From Clostridia bacterium (GTDB taxonomy: Bacteria; Bacillota; Clostridia; Christensenellales; Borkfalkiaceae): a stretch of 64,000 nt of DNA. Of this stretch, positions 50,540 to 59,879 are shown piece by piece. The stretch spans positions 1-64,000 of the forward strand of contig JAFQEM010000009.1 of assembly GCA_017399035.1 (NCBI GenBank). The letters run 5' to 3'. Both the position numbers and the translations under genes were made by a program. Every line of letters starts with the position of its first letter. The first letter of the stretch is position 1. The notes below the pieces were generated by a model. That model saw nothing but the letters and a program-made list of their open reading frames with translations. It did no database searches and had not been told where the DNA came from.

Positions 50540-52924
50540 TTAGTTAAAACGCAAATTAAAATTAGTAAAGTTCTGTTTGCTCCAAAGCCCAAAACCTTTC
50601 CATCCGCCTCTGCCGAATTTATCGCTGAACACAACGAAGTGTCCATACGGTTTAAGGTCGGCAAAGTCCACGTCTAAAGTGGAAATAGGAACAACTTGAA
50701 CGTGGAACAGCCCACGTTTTTCAGGTTGGTCTGAAAGGAAAACCTTTTTAACGTCGTGCACGCCGTCTGGCATTTTCATACTAGATGGTGAACCGCTGTT
50801 AATAAAGAACCTATCTAACGTATCTGGTTTGCTAAATCCGCTAACGTATCCGTAAAATACGTCGTGATTCATTGTGTTTCCACCCACGTAAGTTTCCGTT
50901 CTAAAACTTGCTATACTGCCGTCCGTACGAACAACTCGCATATCGTTGCCGTCCATAACGACTTTTTCTATATCTTTATCACTAGTGTAGTAACCAAAAT
51001 ATAAATTTTCTTTATCGAATAGTAACCTACATTCAACGTTTGCGTCTTTAGGATAATCTTCAAGCGTTTGCGGGTCTTTAATTACCCGACAAGGTTTAAC
51101 CTTATTCCAAACGCTATTTTTATTATTAAAGAAATCCATTTGCTCGTCAGCCACGGGGTTTACTTCGCAAAAAAGCATATCCGCCGTCTCATCAACAAAG
51201 TTTCCGTAACGCTCAATATATTCTTTAAGCGTAACAACTATACTTTCAATCCTACTTATAACTGTTGGCGTTGTTGCGTTTGATAGCGCGTCTTCTAAAA
51301 CCTTAATTATTTTATCTTTTAAGCCCGCTTTTATAATAAACTGATAAATATATACGTCTGCGCCCGTTTGCCACCATACGAAAGCGTCGTTATTCTCATA
51401 GCCTTGTTCTATCAATGAAAAATATTCTTTCATTTGCTCGGCGCACTCTTTATATACGATTTTACAATATCTATCTTTTAACGCATCTAAATCTTGTTCA
51501 GGATTCCACATAAGTTTATGTAATCCCCAAGTATACATTTCGTTAAAGTCGTTAAACTTTCTGCAATACGCTTGCTTTTCAGTATACTCTTTTAGTTTAG
51601 AGCAGTCTACCTTACCCTCGGGGGTAAAGCCTTTAATTCCTATCTCTTTCCACCAAAGCAAATTTTCTTTAGCGACCTTCCAAATAGGTCTTGAATAATA
51701 AGCACCCTTAAAACAGTTCCAGTAGGCGTTTATGCATACGCCGTTACTCATTTTGCACCATTTTAAGATATTATCTCTTGTATCGTGATTGTCGGTTTTA
51801 ACAGGGTCGTTGTGCGCAACCTTTTCGTTTGCAGAAAGGGGCGCAACCTTTATCATTACCCTATCGTCAACTTTTATCGCAGGCGCGGTAATACTATACA
51901 TATACGCTTGCGTATGAATAACCGTATTTGGGCGAAGTTCGTTTAACTCTTTTATAAGTCTATTTATAAAGTTAAAATATACGGTAGACTTATAATTTTT
52001 TTGTTCGGGATAAACGGTAACGCCACAGTCGGTTGTAAAAGGTTGTTTATCTAACCTTACGCCACCGTGAACCATACAAAAATACGGATTATCTGGCATA
52101 TTGTAACACAACACGTCTTCTGGGTGATGCTTACCTATATAATCACTCATTCTTTTTGCAATAACTTTTGCAACTTCAGGATTATAATAGTTAAGGTAAC
52201 TTTCCATAACCGTGGTGGGTCTTGGCTTTCCGTTTTTATCGGTCATAAAATATTCGGGGTTACTTTCCAGAAGGTCGTCAATATTTCTAAATTCAGGGCT
52301 TGCAAGGCTTTGCCCTGTAACACCGTATTGATACCAGTCGTCATCACAGTGATGATAAACGCCTATTATTTTATTTCTACCAAGACACATTGCCGTGCCC
52401 TTATCGCCGTGGTCAACGTCGTCCGTTCCGTGTCCACAAGTGTTCCAAACCCTAACCTTAAAGGGGGATTTTTCACGGTAATCTATCGTAGACAAACAAA
52501 TTTCTCTACTTGGCAAAAATTCAAGCGAATATTCTTTCGCGCCTCTTGCCCAAATTACGTCTGCATTTTTTTCAAGCAAGTCGTGTAACCCGTAAAACGC
52601 GCCTCTATCACAATCTGCAAGCACGTAAATTACATTGCCTTTTCGTCTAATTGCAAATCCGTCAGTATCCTTTAAAAATTCAAAGTCCTCTTTGAACTCG
52701 GTTTCAAACTGCCCGTCTGAAAAAGTTGCAACAACTATTGCGTCGTTGATATTATCAAAGGTTTTTACTCTTTTAATTTCCGCTTTTATGCCAGTTATTA
52801 ACTCTGACGCTTCAATAATATCTAAAACCGCTCTTTCGATTATTTCAGATGCTTGCTCTTTTATACAAAATTTTAATAAACTTTTTCCGTTTTCTATAAA
52901 CTTAAGTCCGTTATGATTTTCCAT
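50540..52924 (-). CDS. DUF4838 / alpha-glucuronidase-like glycoside hydrolase
   Basis: This 794-aa cytoplasmic protein has an N-terminal GH20b/GH67-like alpha-beta domain (about 1-130; FAIRRKGNVIYVLADCDRGAFYGLHDLLE), a TIM-barrel DUF4838 region (about 150-480; NPEYFMTDKNGKPRP, LCYNMPDNPYFC, AYWNCFKGAYYSRPIW) and a C-terminal beta domain resembling CBM9-like folds (about 590-790). No signal peptide is visible, so it acts on imported oligosaccharides. The family is related to alpha-glucuronidases; exact linkage unknown. It follows the esterase gene by one base. Confidence 0.8.
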   Translation of the reverse strand: MENHNGLKFIENGKSLLKFCIKEQASEIIERAVLDIIEASELITGIKAEIKRVKTFDNINDAIVVATFSDGQFETEFKEDFEFLKDTDGFAIRRKGNVIYVLADCDRGAFYGLHDLLEKNADVIWARGAKEYSLEFLPSREICLSTIDYREKSPFKVRVWNTCGHGTDDVDHGDKGTAMCLGRNKIIGVYHHCDDDWYQYGVTGQSLASPEFRNIDDLLESNPEYFMTDKNGKPRPTTVMESYLNYYNPEVAKVIAKRMSDYIGKHHPEDVLCYNMPDNPYFCMVHGGVRLDKQPFTTDCGVTVYPEQKNYKSTVYFNFINRLIKELNELRPNTVIHTQAYMYSITAPAIKVDDRVMIKVAPLSANEKVAHNDPVKTDNHDTRDNILKWCKMSNGVCINAYWNCFKGAYYSRPIWKVAKENLLWWKEIGIKGFTPEGKVDCSKLKEYTEKQAYCRKFNDFNEMYTWGLHKLMWNPEQDLDALKDRYCKIVYKECAEQMKEYFSLIEQGYENNDAFVWWQTGADVYIYQFIIKAGLKDKIIKVLEDALSNATTPTVISRIESIVVTLKEYIERYGNFVDETADMLFCEVNPVADEQMDFFNNKNSVWNKVKPCRVIKDPQTLEDYPKDANVECRLLFDKENLYFGYYTSDKDIEKVVMDGNDMRVVRTDGSIASFRTETYVGGNTMNHDVFYGYVSGFSKPDTLDRFFINSGSPSSMKMPDGVHDVKKVFLSDQPEKRGLFHVQVVPISTLDVDFADLKPYGHFVVFSDKFGRGGWKGFGLWSKQNFTNFNLRFN

Positions 52925-52925
52925 C

Positions 52926-53999
52926 TTATAACTTGGCTAACTCCTCTCTAATAGTGGGCCACACGTATTCTACGCCCCACCAGTGCCCGTGGTCAGGCAT
53001 TATTATCGACTTGCAGTTGTCGGGCGCGCCCGCTCTTTCATAAATTTTCTTAACCGTTTTATATCCACGGCGTACACCGTCTGCCTTAAAAGACGGGTCC
53101 GACTCGCCATTTATAAGCGCAAGTCTTCTTGGGGCGATAAGCCCTGCTAAATCTTGCATATCCCACCACTTAAACGCGTGCGGAATATAATTGCAAGAAC
53201 AATGATAAAAACGAAGTATTGATTCAGGGTAAGGACAAAACGCACTGCTCGGCACTGATAAAGTTATTCTCTTATCGTAACAAGCGGCGTAATAAGAAAG
53301 TGTTCCACCACCAGAATTTCCTGTGATTACAATCTTCTTTTGGTCTATAATATCCCCAAAATGCTCAATCATCATATCTATTGAACGCTTGATGTCAAAG
53401 CAACGTTCACCGATTAAACATCTACCGAGCAAAATACCCGTAACTTCTTCATAATAACAACCCGGTGTTCCTCTTGCGGGAACGTTTCTTATCTTGTTTC
53501 CGTCTTTATCGTATTCGCTAGTTGCCGCGCGTTCGCCCATACCACGGTTTTCAACCGCAATGGTTACGTAACCTTCGTTTACAGACTGAACGGCAAACTT
53601 ACCGCGCGTTTCTTGATATTTAACGTCTCTTTCCTCTTTGACTATGCCAACGGAATTATGAAAGCCCGTTGAGTGCCCCTGTTGTGTAATAACAAGCGGA
53701 CGCTTTTCACCTTGCTTTATATCGTCAGGAATCAAAACGTACATAACTACGCACGCGCCCTTTTCGCTTTCAAAGGAACAGCGAAGTTGTTTATATCCGT
53801 CTTTCTGCTCTTCACTTTCAATTTCAAAGTTAGGATTTTTAGAATCGTTAAGTTCAATATCGTCAAGCCCCGTAAGTTCCATAAACTTTGCTCTTAATTG
53901 TTCTTTCCACTCTTCAAAATTTACTTGGTCAGAATACCCTAACTTTTGTTTCATACTTGCAGTTATAAGGTCGTGGCAAACTCTTCCGTCAATTTTCAT
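52926..53999 (-). CDS. Alpha/beta hydrolase, acetylxylan-esterase-like
   Basis: This 357-aa protein has the nucleophile elbow GNSGGG (Ser near 228), a likely acid in NGESDPSF (about 300) and the base His in PDHGHWWG (about 340). The oxyanion segment GMGERAATSEYD and overall order match the cephalosporin-deacetylase/acetylxylan esterase group and glucuronoyl-esterase relatives. No signal peptide is visible. It is the first gene of the glycan operon, directly downstream of the conserved promoter, and probably removes acetyl groups from imported oligosaccharides. Confidence 0.8.
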   Translation of the reverse strand: MKIDGRVCHDLITASMKQKLGYSDQVNFEEWKEQLRAKFMELTGLDDIELNDSKNPNFEIESEEQKDGYKQLRCSFESEKGACVVMYVLIPDDIKQGEKRPLVITQQGHSTGFHNSVGIVKEERDVKYQETRGKFAVQSVNEGYVTIAVENRGMGERAATSEYDKDGNKIRNVPARGTPGCYYEEVTGILLGRCLIGERCFDIKRSIDMMIEHFGDIIDQKKIVITGNSGGGTLSYYAACYDKRITLSVPSSAFCPYPESILRFYHCSCNYIPHAFKWWDMQDLAGLIAPRRLALINGESDPSFKADGVRRGYKTVKKIYERAGAPDNCKSIIMPDHGHWWGVEYVWPTIREELAKL

Positions 54000-54107
54000 A
54001 GTGTCTCCTTACATTATTGTATAATAAAAATTGATTTAATGTTTTTTTAAGCGGTAATAATATATTATTATCCCCACCCTAGGACGCATAATTTTTCATT
54101 TTTTAAT

Positions 54108-54187
54108 ATTATACACTAAAATCGCTTGCAATACAATATAAAAAAATGTTATTATTTATGCAAATTCAATATATCTAACATTTTTTA
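54108..54187 (-). promoter_or_regulatory. Promoter and activator box of the glycan operon
   Basis: Minus-strand -10 TATAAT (54108-54113) and -35 TTGTAT (54131-54136) are 17 bp apart. The box at 54161-54187 matches 26 of 27 bases with 5608-5634. In the other direction TTGCAA (54126-54131) and TATTAT (54150-54155) can drive the divergent araC gene, so the regulator would bind over its own start region. Confidence 0.78.
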
Positions 54188-54212
54188 TAATAGGCAAAAG
54201 AGAGGTTTCGAT

Positions 54213-55088
54213 ATGGCAAACAATAATCTATACTCACAAATCTGTCAAGTAGAGCGAGTAACCAAAAACGTAGAAATTGCAAACCCTAGACCCCACCAGC
54301 ACGAATATTACGAAGTGTATTTTCTTCATTCGGGTAGTCGTCAAGTTTTTATTGACAACGAAATGTATCCGCTAGAAGAAAATTCTATATACGTTGCCCC
54401 ACCTAAAAGTTTTCATAAAACCGAAGGTGGTCCGTATTCTAGAACTCTTGCGTTAATATCTGGCGAACAACTTGATAGCGCACAACTTAAAATTCTCGAC
54501 GAACTTGCAAAAGCAAGGGTTTCACTTGTTGGCGAAAAACATTTGCAAATTATTAAAGACTTGCTTAGTGAGTGCGTCGAAATTCAACATAGTGCAACCG
54601 AAACGTCGTTGAAGAGCGAACGCATTTTACAAATAATTAAAGCCATACTTACCTTTTTATCAATGCAAGAAAACCCACCCGTTCCACCGTTAAGTACGGG
54701 CGCGCACGCAAAGCGTCTAAAGAAAAACACTTCGTCTGAAATTTTACACATAGCGCACTATATAAACACCAACTATGCTGAAAAAATTACCTTGGATTTT
54801 TTGTGTAAAAAGTTCTTGATATCAAAAACTGCTCTAAACGTAAAGTTTAAACAAGTTATGCAATGTACGGTGGTAGATTATATTTTAACGGTTAGGTTAA
54901 ACCGCGCAAAATATCTTCTCAACAACACTCGCCGTACTATTGAAGAAATTTCTCAAGCGTGCGGTTTTTCATCTGCAAACTATTTTGGTCTTATATTTAA
55001 AAGAAAGATGGGTAGAACCCCCTCTTCTTTTCATAAAAAAAGACCACGCAAAAAAGGTGCTATCACCCATCATACACGCGGAAAGTAA
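54213..55088 (+). CDS. AraC-family regulator of the glycan operon
   Basis: The frame is open from 54126, but the ATG at 54213 has GAGAGG 7 bases upstream and removes an implausible tail, giving 291 aa. An N-terminal cupin domain (about 15-95; NPRPHQHEYYEVYFLHSGSR, YVAPPKSFHKTEGG) and a C-terminal AraC domain (about 185-275; LDFLCKKFLISKTALNVKF, TIEEISQACGFSSANYFGLIF, RTPSSFHKK) are visible. It is divergent from the esterase-led operon. It probably activates that operon and, through an identical box, the surface protein at 5.3 kb. Confidence 0.9.
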   Translation: MANNNLYSQICQVERVTKNVEIANPRPHQHEYYEVYFLHSGSRQVFIDNEMYPLEENSIYVAPPKSFHKTEGGPYSRTLALISGEQLDSAQLKILDELAKARVSLVGEKHLQIIKDLLSECVEIQHSATETSLKSERILQIIKAILTFLSMQENPPVPPLSTGAHAKRLKKNTSSEILHIAHYINTNYAEKITLDFLCKKFLISKTALNVKFKQVMQCTVVDYILTVRLNRAKYLLNNTRRTIEEISQACGFSSANYFGLIFKRKMGRTPSSFHKKRPRKKGAITHHTRGK

Positions 55089-55156
55089 AAGAAAGCGCGC
55101 AAAAAATAAAGAAAAGTTAAAAAAATCTTAAACCGTTTTGTTTTTTAAAGTAAAAA

Positions 55157-55185
55157 ACACCCGCCCAAAACTTTGGGCGGGTGTT
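55157..55185. terminator. Bidirectional terminator
   Basis: AACACCCGCCCA and TGGGCGGGTGTT pair perfectly over 12 bp with a 5-base loop; it serves the araC gene and PEP carboxykinase. Confidence 0.88.
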
Positions 55186-55200
55186 AATTTTTACCTTTAA

Positions 55201-56976
55201 TTATTTGTTAAGATTTGCTTTAAGGTTAGCAAGTTGATTTTTAAGTTCTTCAGGAACTCTAGTAAGTTCGCCGTAGAATTGTTCAATGCCTTCAGCCTCT
55301 TTCTTCCAGTTTTCAGTGTCAACGGTAAGAAGTTCTTTAATAGTATCAACCGTGATATCTTCAAGACCTTCGATATTGATGTCTTCTGCGTTAGGAACGT
55401 AACCGATAGCAGTTTCTTTAGCGTCTACCTTGCCTTCGCAACGGTCAATAATCCATTCAAGAACACGCATATTGTCGCCAAATCCCGGCCATATGAAGTT
55501 GCCTTCGTCATCAGTTCTGAACCAGTTTACATTAAATATTTGAGGTTTGTTGGTAATCTTTTTACCCATTTCAATCCAGTGGTTGAAATAATCACCCATA
55601 TTATAACCTACGAAAGGTCTCATAGCCATCGGGTCACGACGAACAACGCCAACTGCGCCAGTAGCGGCTGCGGTTGTTTCACTTGCCATAATTGAACCTA
55701 CGAACACACCGTTGTTCCAGTCTTTACTTTGATATACTAGCGGAGCGGTTTTAGCACGTCTTCCACCGAATACGATTGCGGTTAGAGGAACACCGTCGGG
55801 TGCTTCAAACTGGTCTGAAATGCAAGGGCAGTTAATAGCAGGTGCAGTGAAACGGCTGTTGGGGTGTGCGCCCTTGATTGCCTTTCCGTCAGCATCTTTC
55901 ATGTCGCCGTTCCAAGGATTACCTTTCCAGTCGATAGCGTTCTTGGGGGGATTTTTATCAAGACCTTCCCACCAAACGGTGTTGTCGTCAAGATTTTGAA
56001 CAACGTTGGTGAAAATGGTATTTTTCATAGTAGATTGAAGAGCGTTGGGGTTAGACTTAACGTTTGTTCCAGGAGCAACGCCAAAGAAACCGTTTTCGGG
56101 GTTTACTGCCCAAAGTCTTCCGTCTTCGCCAACTCTAATCCAAGCGATATCGTCGCCTACGCACTCAATTTTATAACCCTTTTCAAGATATGATTTGGGA
56201 GGTATAAGCATTGCGAGGTTAGTTTTACCGCAAGCGCTGGGGAATGCTGCTGCAATATATTTCTTTTCGCCCTTGGGGTTGGTGATTCCAAGAATAAGCA
56301 TGTGTTCTGCCATCCAACCTTCGTTCTTTCCAAGGAAAGATGCAATACGAAGTGCGAAACATTTTTTACCAAGAAGAACGTTTCCGCCGTAGTTAGAGTT
56401 GATTGACATAATAGCGTTTTCTTCGGGGAAGTGCATAATATATCTCTTTTCTTCAGAAAGTTCTGCATAAGAGTGCAAACCCTTGATGAAGTCGCCGTCG
56501 CCAAGAGCGTCGATAACAGCCTTGCCAACGCGGGTCATAATAGCCATATTAAGAACTACGTAAACAGAGTCGGTAAGTTCAATACCTATTTTAGAGAACT
56601 TGCTACCAACGGCGCCCATTGAATAGGGGATAACGTACATAGTTCTGCCTTTCATAACGCCTTTGAAAAGGTCGTTCATAAGATTTAAAGCCTCGCCAGT
56701 TTCCATCCAGTTGTTGATAGGAGCGGAGTCTTCTTTTTTCTTTGAGCAAATAAAAGTTCTGCCCTCAACACGCGCAACGTCGTTAACGGTGGTGCGGTGG
56801 AGATAACAGCCTGGTAATTTTTCCTGATTAAGTTTAATGAGGATTTTTTCGTCGCAAGCCTGTTTTCTCAATGCTTCGAGTTGTTCTTCGCTTCCGTCAA
56901 TCCAAACGATATTATCGGGCTGACAGAGAGCCTTTGTTTCATTGATAAAATCAATTACTTTTTTGTTGGTCGTCAT
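55201..56976 (-). CDS. pckG: Phosphoenolpyruvate carboxykinase (GTP)
   Basis: The ATG at 56976 has GGAGAAT upstream and gives 591 aa (the frame is open to 57003). The GTP-type enzyme interconverts oxaloacetate and phosphoenolpyruvate. Visible marks are the kinase loop FPSACGKTNLAML, the PEPCK signature IPYSMGAVGSKFSKIGIELTD and the nucleotide-site FVGYNMGDYFNHW. Length is typical for the GTP form. In gut clostridia it often works in the carboxylating direction, fixing CO2 towards oxaloacetate and fumarate, which would link to the fumarase genes at 22 kb. It has its own promoter. Confidence 0.96.
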   Translation of the reverse strand: MTTNKKVIDFINETKALCQPDNIVWIDGSEEQLEALRKQACDEKILIKLNQEKLPGCYLHRTTVNDVARVEGRTFICSKKKEDSAPINNWMETGEALNLMNDLFKGVMKGRTMYVIPYSMGAVGSKFSKIGIELTDSVYVVLNMAIMTRVGKAVIDALGDGDFIKGLHSYAELSEEKRYIMHFPEENAIMSINSNYGGNVLLGKKCFALRIASFLGKNEGWMAEHMLILGITNPKGEKKYIAAAFPSACGKTNLAMLIPPKSYLEKGYKIECVGDDIAWIRVGEDGRLWAVNPENGFFGVAPGTNVKSNPNALQSTMKNTIFTNVVQNLDDNTVWWEGLDKNPPKNAIDWKGNPWNGDMKDADGKAIKGAHPNSRFTAPAINCPCISDQFEAPDGVPLTAIVFGGRRAKTAPLVYQSKDWNNGVFVGSIMASETTAAATGAVGVVRRDPMAMRPFVGYNMGDYFNHWIEMGKKITNKPQIFNVNWFRTDDEGNFIWPGFGDNMRVLEWIIDRCEGKVDAKETAIGYVPNAEDINIEGLEDITVDTIKELLTVDTENWKKEAEGIEQFYGELTRVPEELKNQLANLKANLNK

Positions 56977-57357
56977 AATAATTCTCCTTATGTATTCTCG
57001 CATTACCGAGTTTTTTTATTTAAAAAAATTTTTTACAGTTTGATATATTTGCGTTATTACGGTTTTGTTATAACACTTATAATAAAATGCGTAAATCGCC
57101 TTGATTCTATTCACGATTTTGGCGATTGAAAATTCTTAAAAAGTTTAAAAATTTTCTTGTTCCGCAGTATATATTCTACCATTGATTGTGTCAAAAGTAA
57201 AGAAAAATATGGAAGTTTTTTAAAATTTTTATTTGCGAACTTAATTTTTTTAATTTTTATACAACTTTAGACATTTTTCGCCTATTTATTTTCTATTTTT
57301 CATTACCGTATAATATATATTGTAATAGAACAAAAAGTGTATATTTCGGAGTGATAA
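56977..57357. other. Divergent intergenic region between pckG and the 372-aa gene
   Basis: This 381-bp gap holds the pckG leader and promoter on the minus side and, on the plus side, a TATAAT at 57309-57314 with a poor -35 for the hypothetical gene. The remainder is AT-rich without other signals. Confidence 0.6.
57166..57194 (-). promoter_or_regulatory. pckG promoter
   Basis: Minus-strand -35 TTGACA (57189-57194) and -10 TATACT (57166-57171) with a 17-bp spacer, leaving a leader of about 180 bases before the start codon. The leader is AT-rich; I see no defined riboswitch in it. Confidence 0.78.
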
Positions 57358-58476
57358 ATGCAATTTTATAAAAAAGTTTTAGTTCTAAAACAAATAGAGT
57401 CTGGGTTCTCTTTATCCGACAAACCCGTAAGCGGAATTTGCAGAGTAGAAGTTGAGTGTGGGGTTGCGCAGTTGTTTATAACCTTAATAAACGTTGCGCC
57501 ACAAAAGGTAAATGATTACGAATTCGTTGCCGTTGACGGAAAGGGAAAAACTTTCTTTTTTAACGGCGGAAAACACCCGTCTTCACTGCGTTTTGATTTT
57601 ACCCTTACCCCCGATATCCAAAACGGTTTTGCTATCGGACTTTATACCCTTTCAAACGACATACCGATAACGGTGGCGTTTGCTTGCGAGGGTTTAGATT
57701 TTTCACTTGCAGATTTTAAGAAAACTATTGCCGAAAGGTGTCTTGCATTGAGAAAAGTTAAGCCCAAAAAAGACAACGAACAGCCCCAAGTAGACGAACC
57801 TTTTTCTAATCCCACGCCAACCAAACCACCATATCCACCTGCACCACAACCCGACCCAAATAAAAACCCACCGCAAGAATTTCCCTCGCCTAAAAGTAAT
57901 GAAGAAGAAGTTTTATACGACGACGAGGCGGTTGCAACCACCGATTATTACGCTTTTGACCAACAACTTGACCAACGGCTTAACGCCGTAAAGGAGTGGA
58001 ATGATGAACGCTTACGGCTGGAAGATGAGCCAACTTTTAATAGGCGCAAAGAAGAAGAGAATACGCGCAAATCGAAAGATGCTTTCTTTGAAGATGAAAC
58101 GGACTTTAGTTTCAGCCAAGAATATTCGCAACGAAACCCCTATTTTGCAACCGTTAAAAAAGATTTAATTTCGGTTTTAGAAAAATTTGAAACGCAAACT
58201 GGTTTAGAAAACCTTTTTCCCGAAAGTCGTTGGGCAAAAATAAATTATTTGGGGGATAAATATTACGTTGTGGGACTAATTAAAGAAAATAGCGTGGAAA
58301 AATATATTTGTTACGGCGTACCTGCAAAATATTCCCTCACCCCACCAAAAGAACTTAAAGGTTATTGCACGTTTATTCCACTTTCTATTTTCGACTTATC
58401 CGGCGACGGATTTTGGATGATGTTTCAAAACGCAATCACCGGTGAGTGCATTAAGCCAAAACCACCGTTTGATTAA
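57358..58476 (+). CDS. Conserved clostridial hypothetical protein with proline-rich linker
   Basis: This 372-aa protein has three parts. An N-terminal beta-rich domain (1-130; SGICRVEVECGVAQLFITL) comes first. A proline-rich, then strongly acidic and charged linker (about 140-265) follows, and a C-terminal domain (about 265-372; NPYFATVKKDLISVLEKF, YYVVGLIKENSVEKYICYGVPAKY, CTFIPLSIFDLSGDGFWMMF) ends it. The C-terminal pattern recurs in many clostridial unnamed proteins, but I cannot give a function. No signal peptide or membrane segment is present. GGAGTG precedes the start. Confidence 0.75.
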   Translation: MQFYKKVLVLKQIESGFSLSDKPVSGICRVEVECGVAQLFITLINVAPQKVNDYEFVAVDGKGKTFFFNGGKHPSSLRFDFTLTPDIQNGFAIGLYTLSNDIPITVAFACEGLDFSLADFKKTIAERCLALRKVKPKKDNEQPQVDEPFSNPTPTKPPYPPAPQPDPNKNPPQEFPSPKSNEEEVLYDDEAVATTDYYAFDQQLDQRLNAVKEWNDERLRLEDEPTFNRRKEEENTRKSKDAFFEDETDFSFSQEYSQRNPYFATVKKDLISVLEKFETQTGLENLFPESRWAKINYLGDKYYVVGLIKENSVEKYICYGVPAKYSLTPPKELKGYCTFIPLSIFDLSGDGFWMMFQNAITGECIKPKPPFD

Positions 58477-58526
58477 AATTTTACACAAAAACCGCACACG
58501 TATTAAAAAATTATCGTTTTTTATTT

Positions 58527-58567
58527 AAAACCCAACGCGGGCGCAAAATGCGTCCGCGTTGGGTTTT
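58527..58567. terminator. Bidirectional terminator
   Basis: AAAACCCAACGCGG and CCGCGTTGGGTTTT pair, continued by CGCA/TGCG, giving a long GC-rich stem between convergent genes. Confidence 0.92.
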
Positions 58568-58605
58568 TGGGATTTATCTAAAAACTTTAAGGATGTTCTT
58601 AAATA

Positions 58606-59709
58606 TTAAAGGGAACACTCTTTTACAATTTGTTCCATTTGTGGCAAAAGTTTTTCCATATCTTCTATAAGTTTAAACTGAGTTCTTGCACGGTCAAGGT
58701 TATGCCCTTCTCTATGCGTTCTAAAATAAATATCACCGTCAAGATAGTCGGCTAAAAAGCGCATTCCGCACTCATAAGTCATCAAAATTGCGCCAAATGC
58801 AAAATTGTCTTTTTCTATTTGAGTTGCGCCGTTACCTATTGCAGAGAGATATCCTTTTGCATATTCTTTGAAAAGGTTGATATCAAAATTAACCTTTGAA
58901 AGGTCCTTTTCATCTTCCGACGCAGGGTTACAACCAAAACGAATACTGTCGCCAAAGTCGTAACAAATGCTACCTGGCATAATCGTATCAAGGTCAATAA
59001 CTGCTACGGGTTCACCCGTGGTCTTATCTAACATAACGTTATTAAGTTTTGTGTCGTTGTGAGTAACCTTTGTGGGCATTTCACCATTTCTTAAAAGTTT
59101 AACTATTCTACCGCAATAATCTTTGCGAGCAAGCACGAAGTCTATTTCTTTTTTGATAGTTTTTGCCCTATCAAACTTATCAGCCTTGAGCGAATTTTCA
59201 AAATCTCTAAACCTTTTTTCAGTATTGTGAAAATCTGGTAAAACTTCGTAAAGTCCGCTAGCGTCAAATTCCGCAAGTAAATTTGCAAAGTTGCCAAACG
59301 CTACTGCGCTTTGATAAAAATGTTCTGGTTTTTCTACCACTTGATAAGCCACCGCATCAGTAATAAATATATACATACGAAAATATCCATCACAAGTTTT
59401 GCAGTGATAATACGCCTTTTTATCTTTTGTATATATTAAAGAAAGACTTTCTCTATCAGGGTTTCCACCACGGGCTTTTATTCTTTCTCTATTAAACTCT
59501 GTTACCGAGCGAATATTGTTCATCAACGCTTCAACGTTGGTAAATAGTTTGCTGTTAATTTTTTGGAGAATATAATCTGTTTTTACACCGTTCTTTTCTA
59601 AAACGGCAAGGTAAGTTTCATTGATATGACCTTCCCCGTATCTTTCGCAAGAAATCAACTCGCCGTCAACTTCAAATTTATCAATTATAGACTTAAAATC
59701 GTAACTCAT
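58606..59709 (-). CDS. NahK-like N-acetylhexosamine kinase (APH family)
   Basis: This 367-aa kinase of the aminoglycoside-phosphotransferase fold has the catalytic loop VTHNDTKLNNVMLD (about 215-228) and metal-binding VIDLDTIMPG. The N-terminal YGEGHINETYLA strand corresponds to the nucleotide loop of NahK/mucin-desulfatase-type proteins. NahK makes hexosamine-1-phosphate from N-acetylglucosamine or N-acetylgalactosamine released by phosphorylases. No phosphorylase is adjacent here. Substrate is inferred from family only. Confidence 0.85.
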   Translation of the reverse strand: MSYDFKSIIDKFEVDGELISCERYGEGHINETYLAVLEKNGVKTDYILQKINSKLFTNVEALMNNIRSVTEFNRERIKARGGNPDRESLSLIYTKDKKAYYHCKTCDGYFRMYIFITDAVAYQVVEKPEHFYQSAVAFGNFANLLAEFDASGLYEVLPDFHNTEKRFRDFENSLKADKFDRAKTIKKEIDFVLARKDYCGRIVKLLRNGEMPTKVTHNDTKLNNVMLDKTTGEPVAVIDLDTIMPGSICYDFGDSIRFGCNPASEDEKDLSKVNFDINLFKEYAKGYLSAIGNGATQIEKDNFAFGAILMTYECGMRFLADYLDGDIYFRTHREGHNLDRARTQFKLIEDMEKLLPQMEQIVKECSL

Positions 59710-59839
59710 AATTTTTCTCCTTTTTCTATATTAAAATGATATCATAAATTTAACTATTTTTTCAAGTAAAGTCGTTATAATATAGGATTGCGTTTTTGCA
59801 AAATAAGACTTTTTAAACTTTTTGTCTTAAAATACAAAA

Positions 59840-59866
59840 GGCGCAGAACGTTTGTCGTTCTGCGCC
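59840..59866. terminator. Terminator of the MBL hydrolase gene
   Basis: GGCGCAGAACG and CGTTCTGCGCC pair perfectly around TTTGT; the minus side continues with TTTTGTATTTT. Confidence 0.88.
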
Positions 59867-59879
59867 CTATTTATTTTGA

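Noticed and set aside
52067..52588. 173-codon antisense frame in the DUF4838 gene
   Set aside because: Shadow frame without ribosome site.
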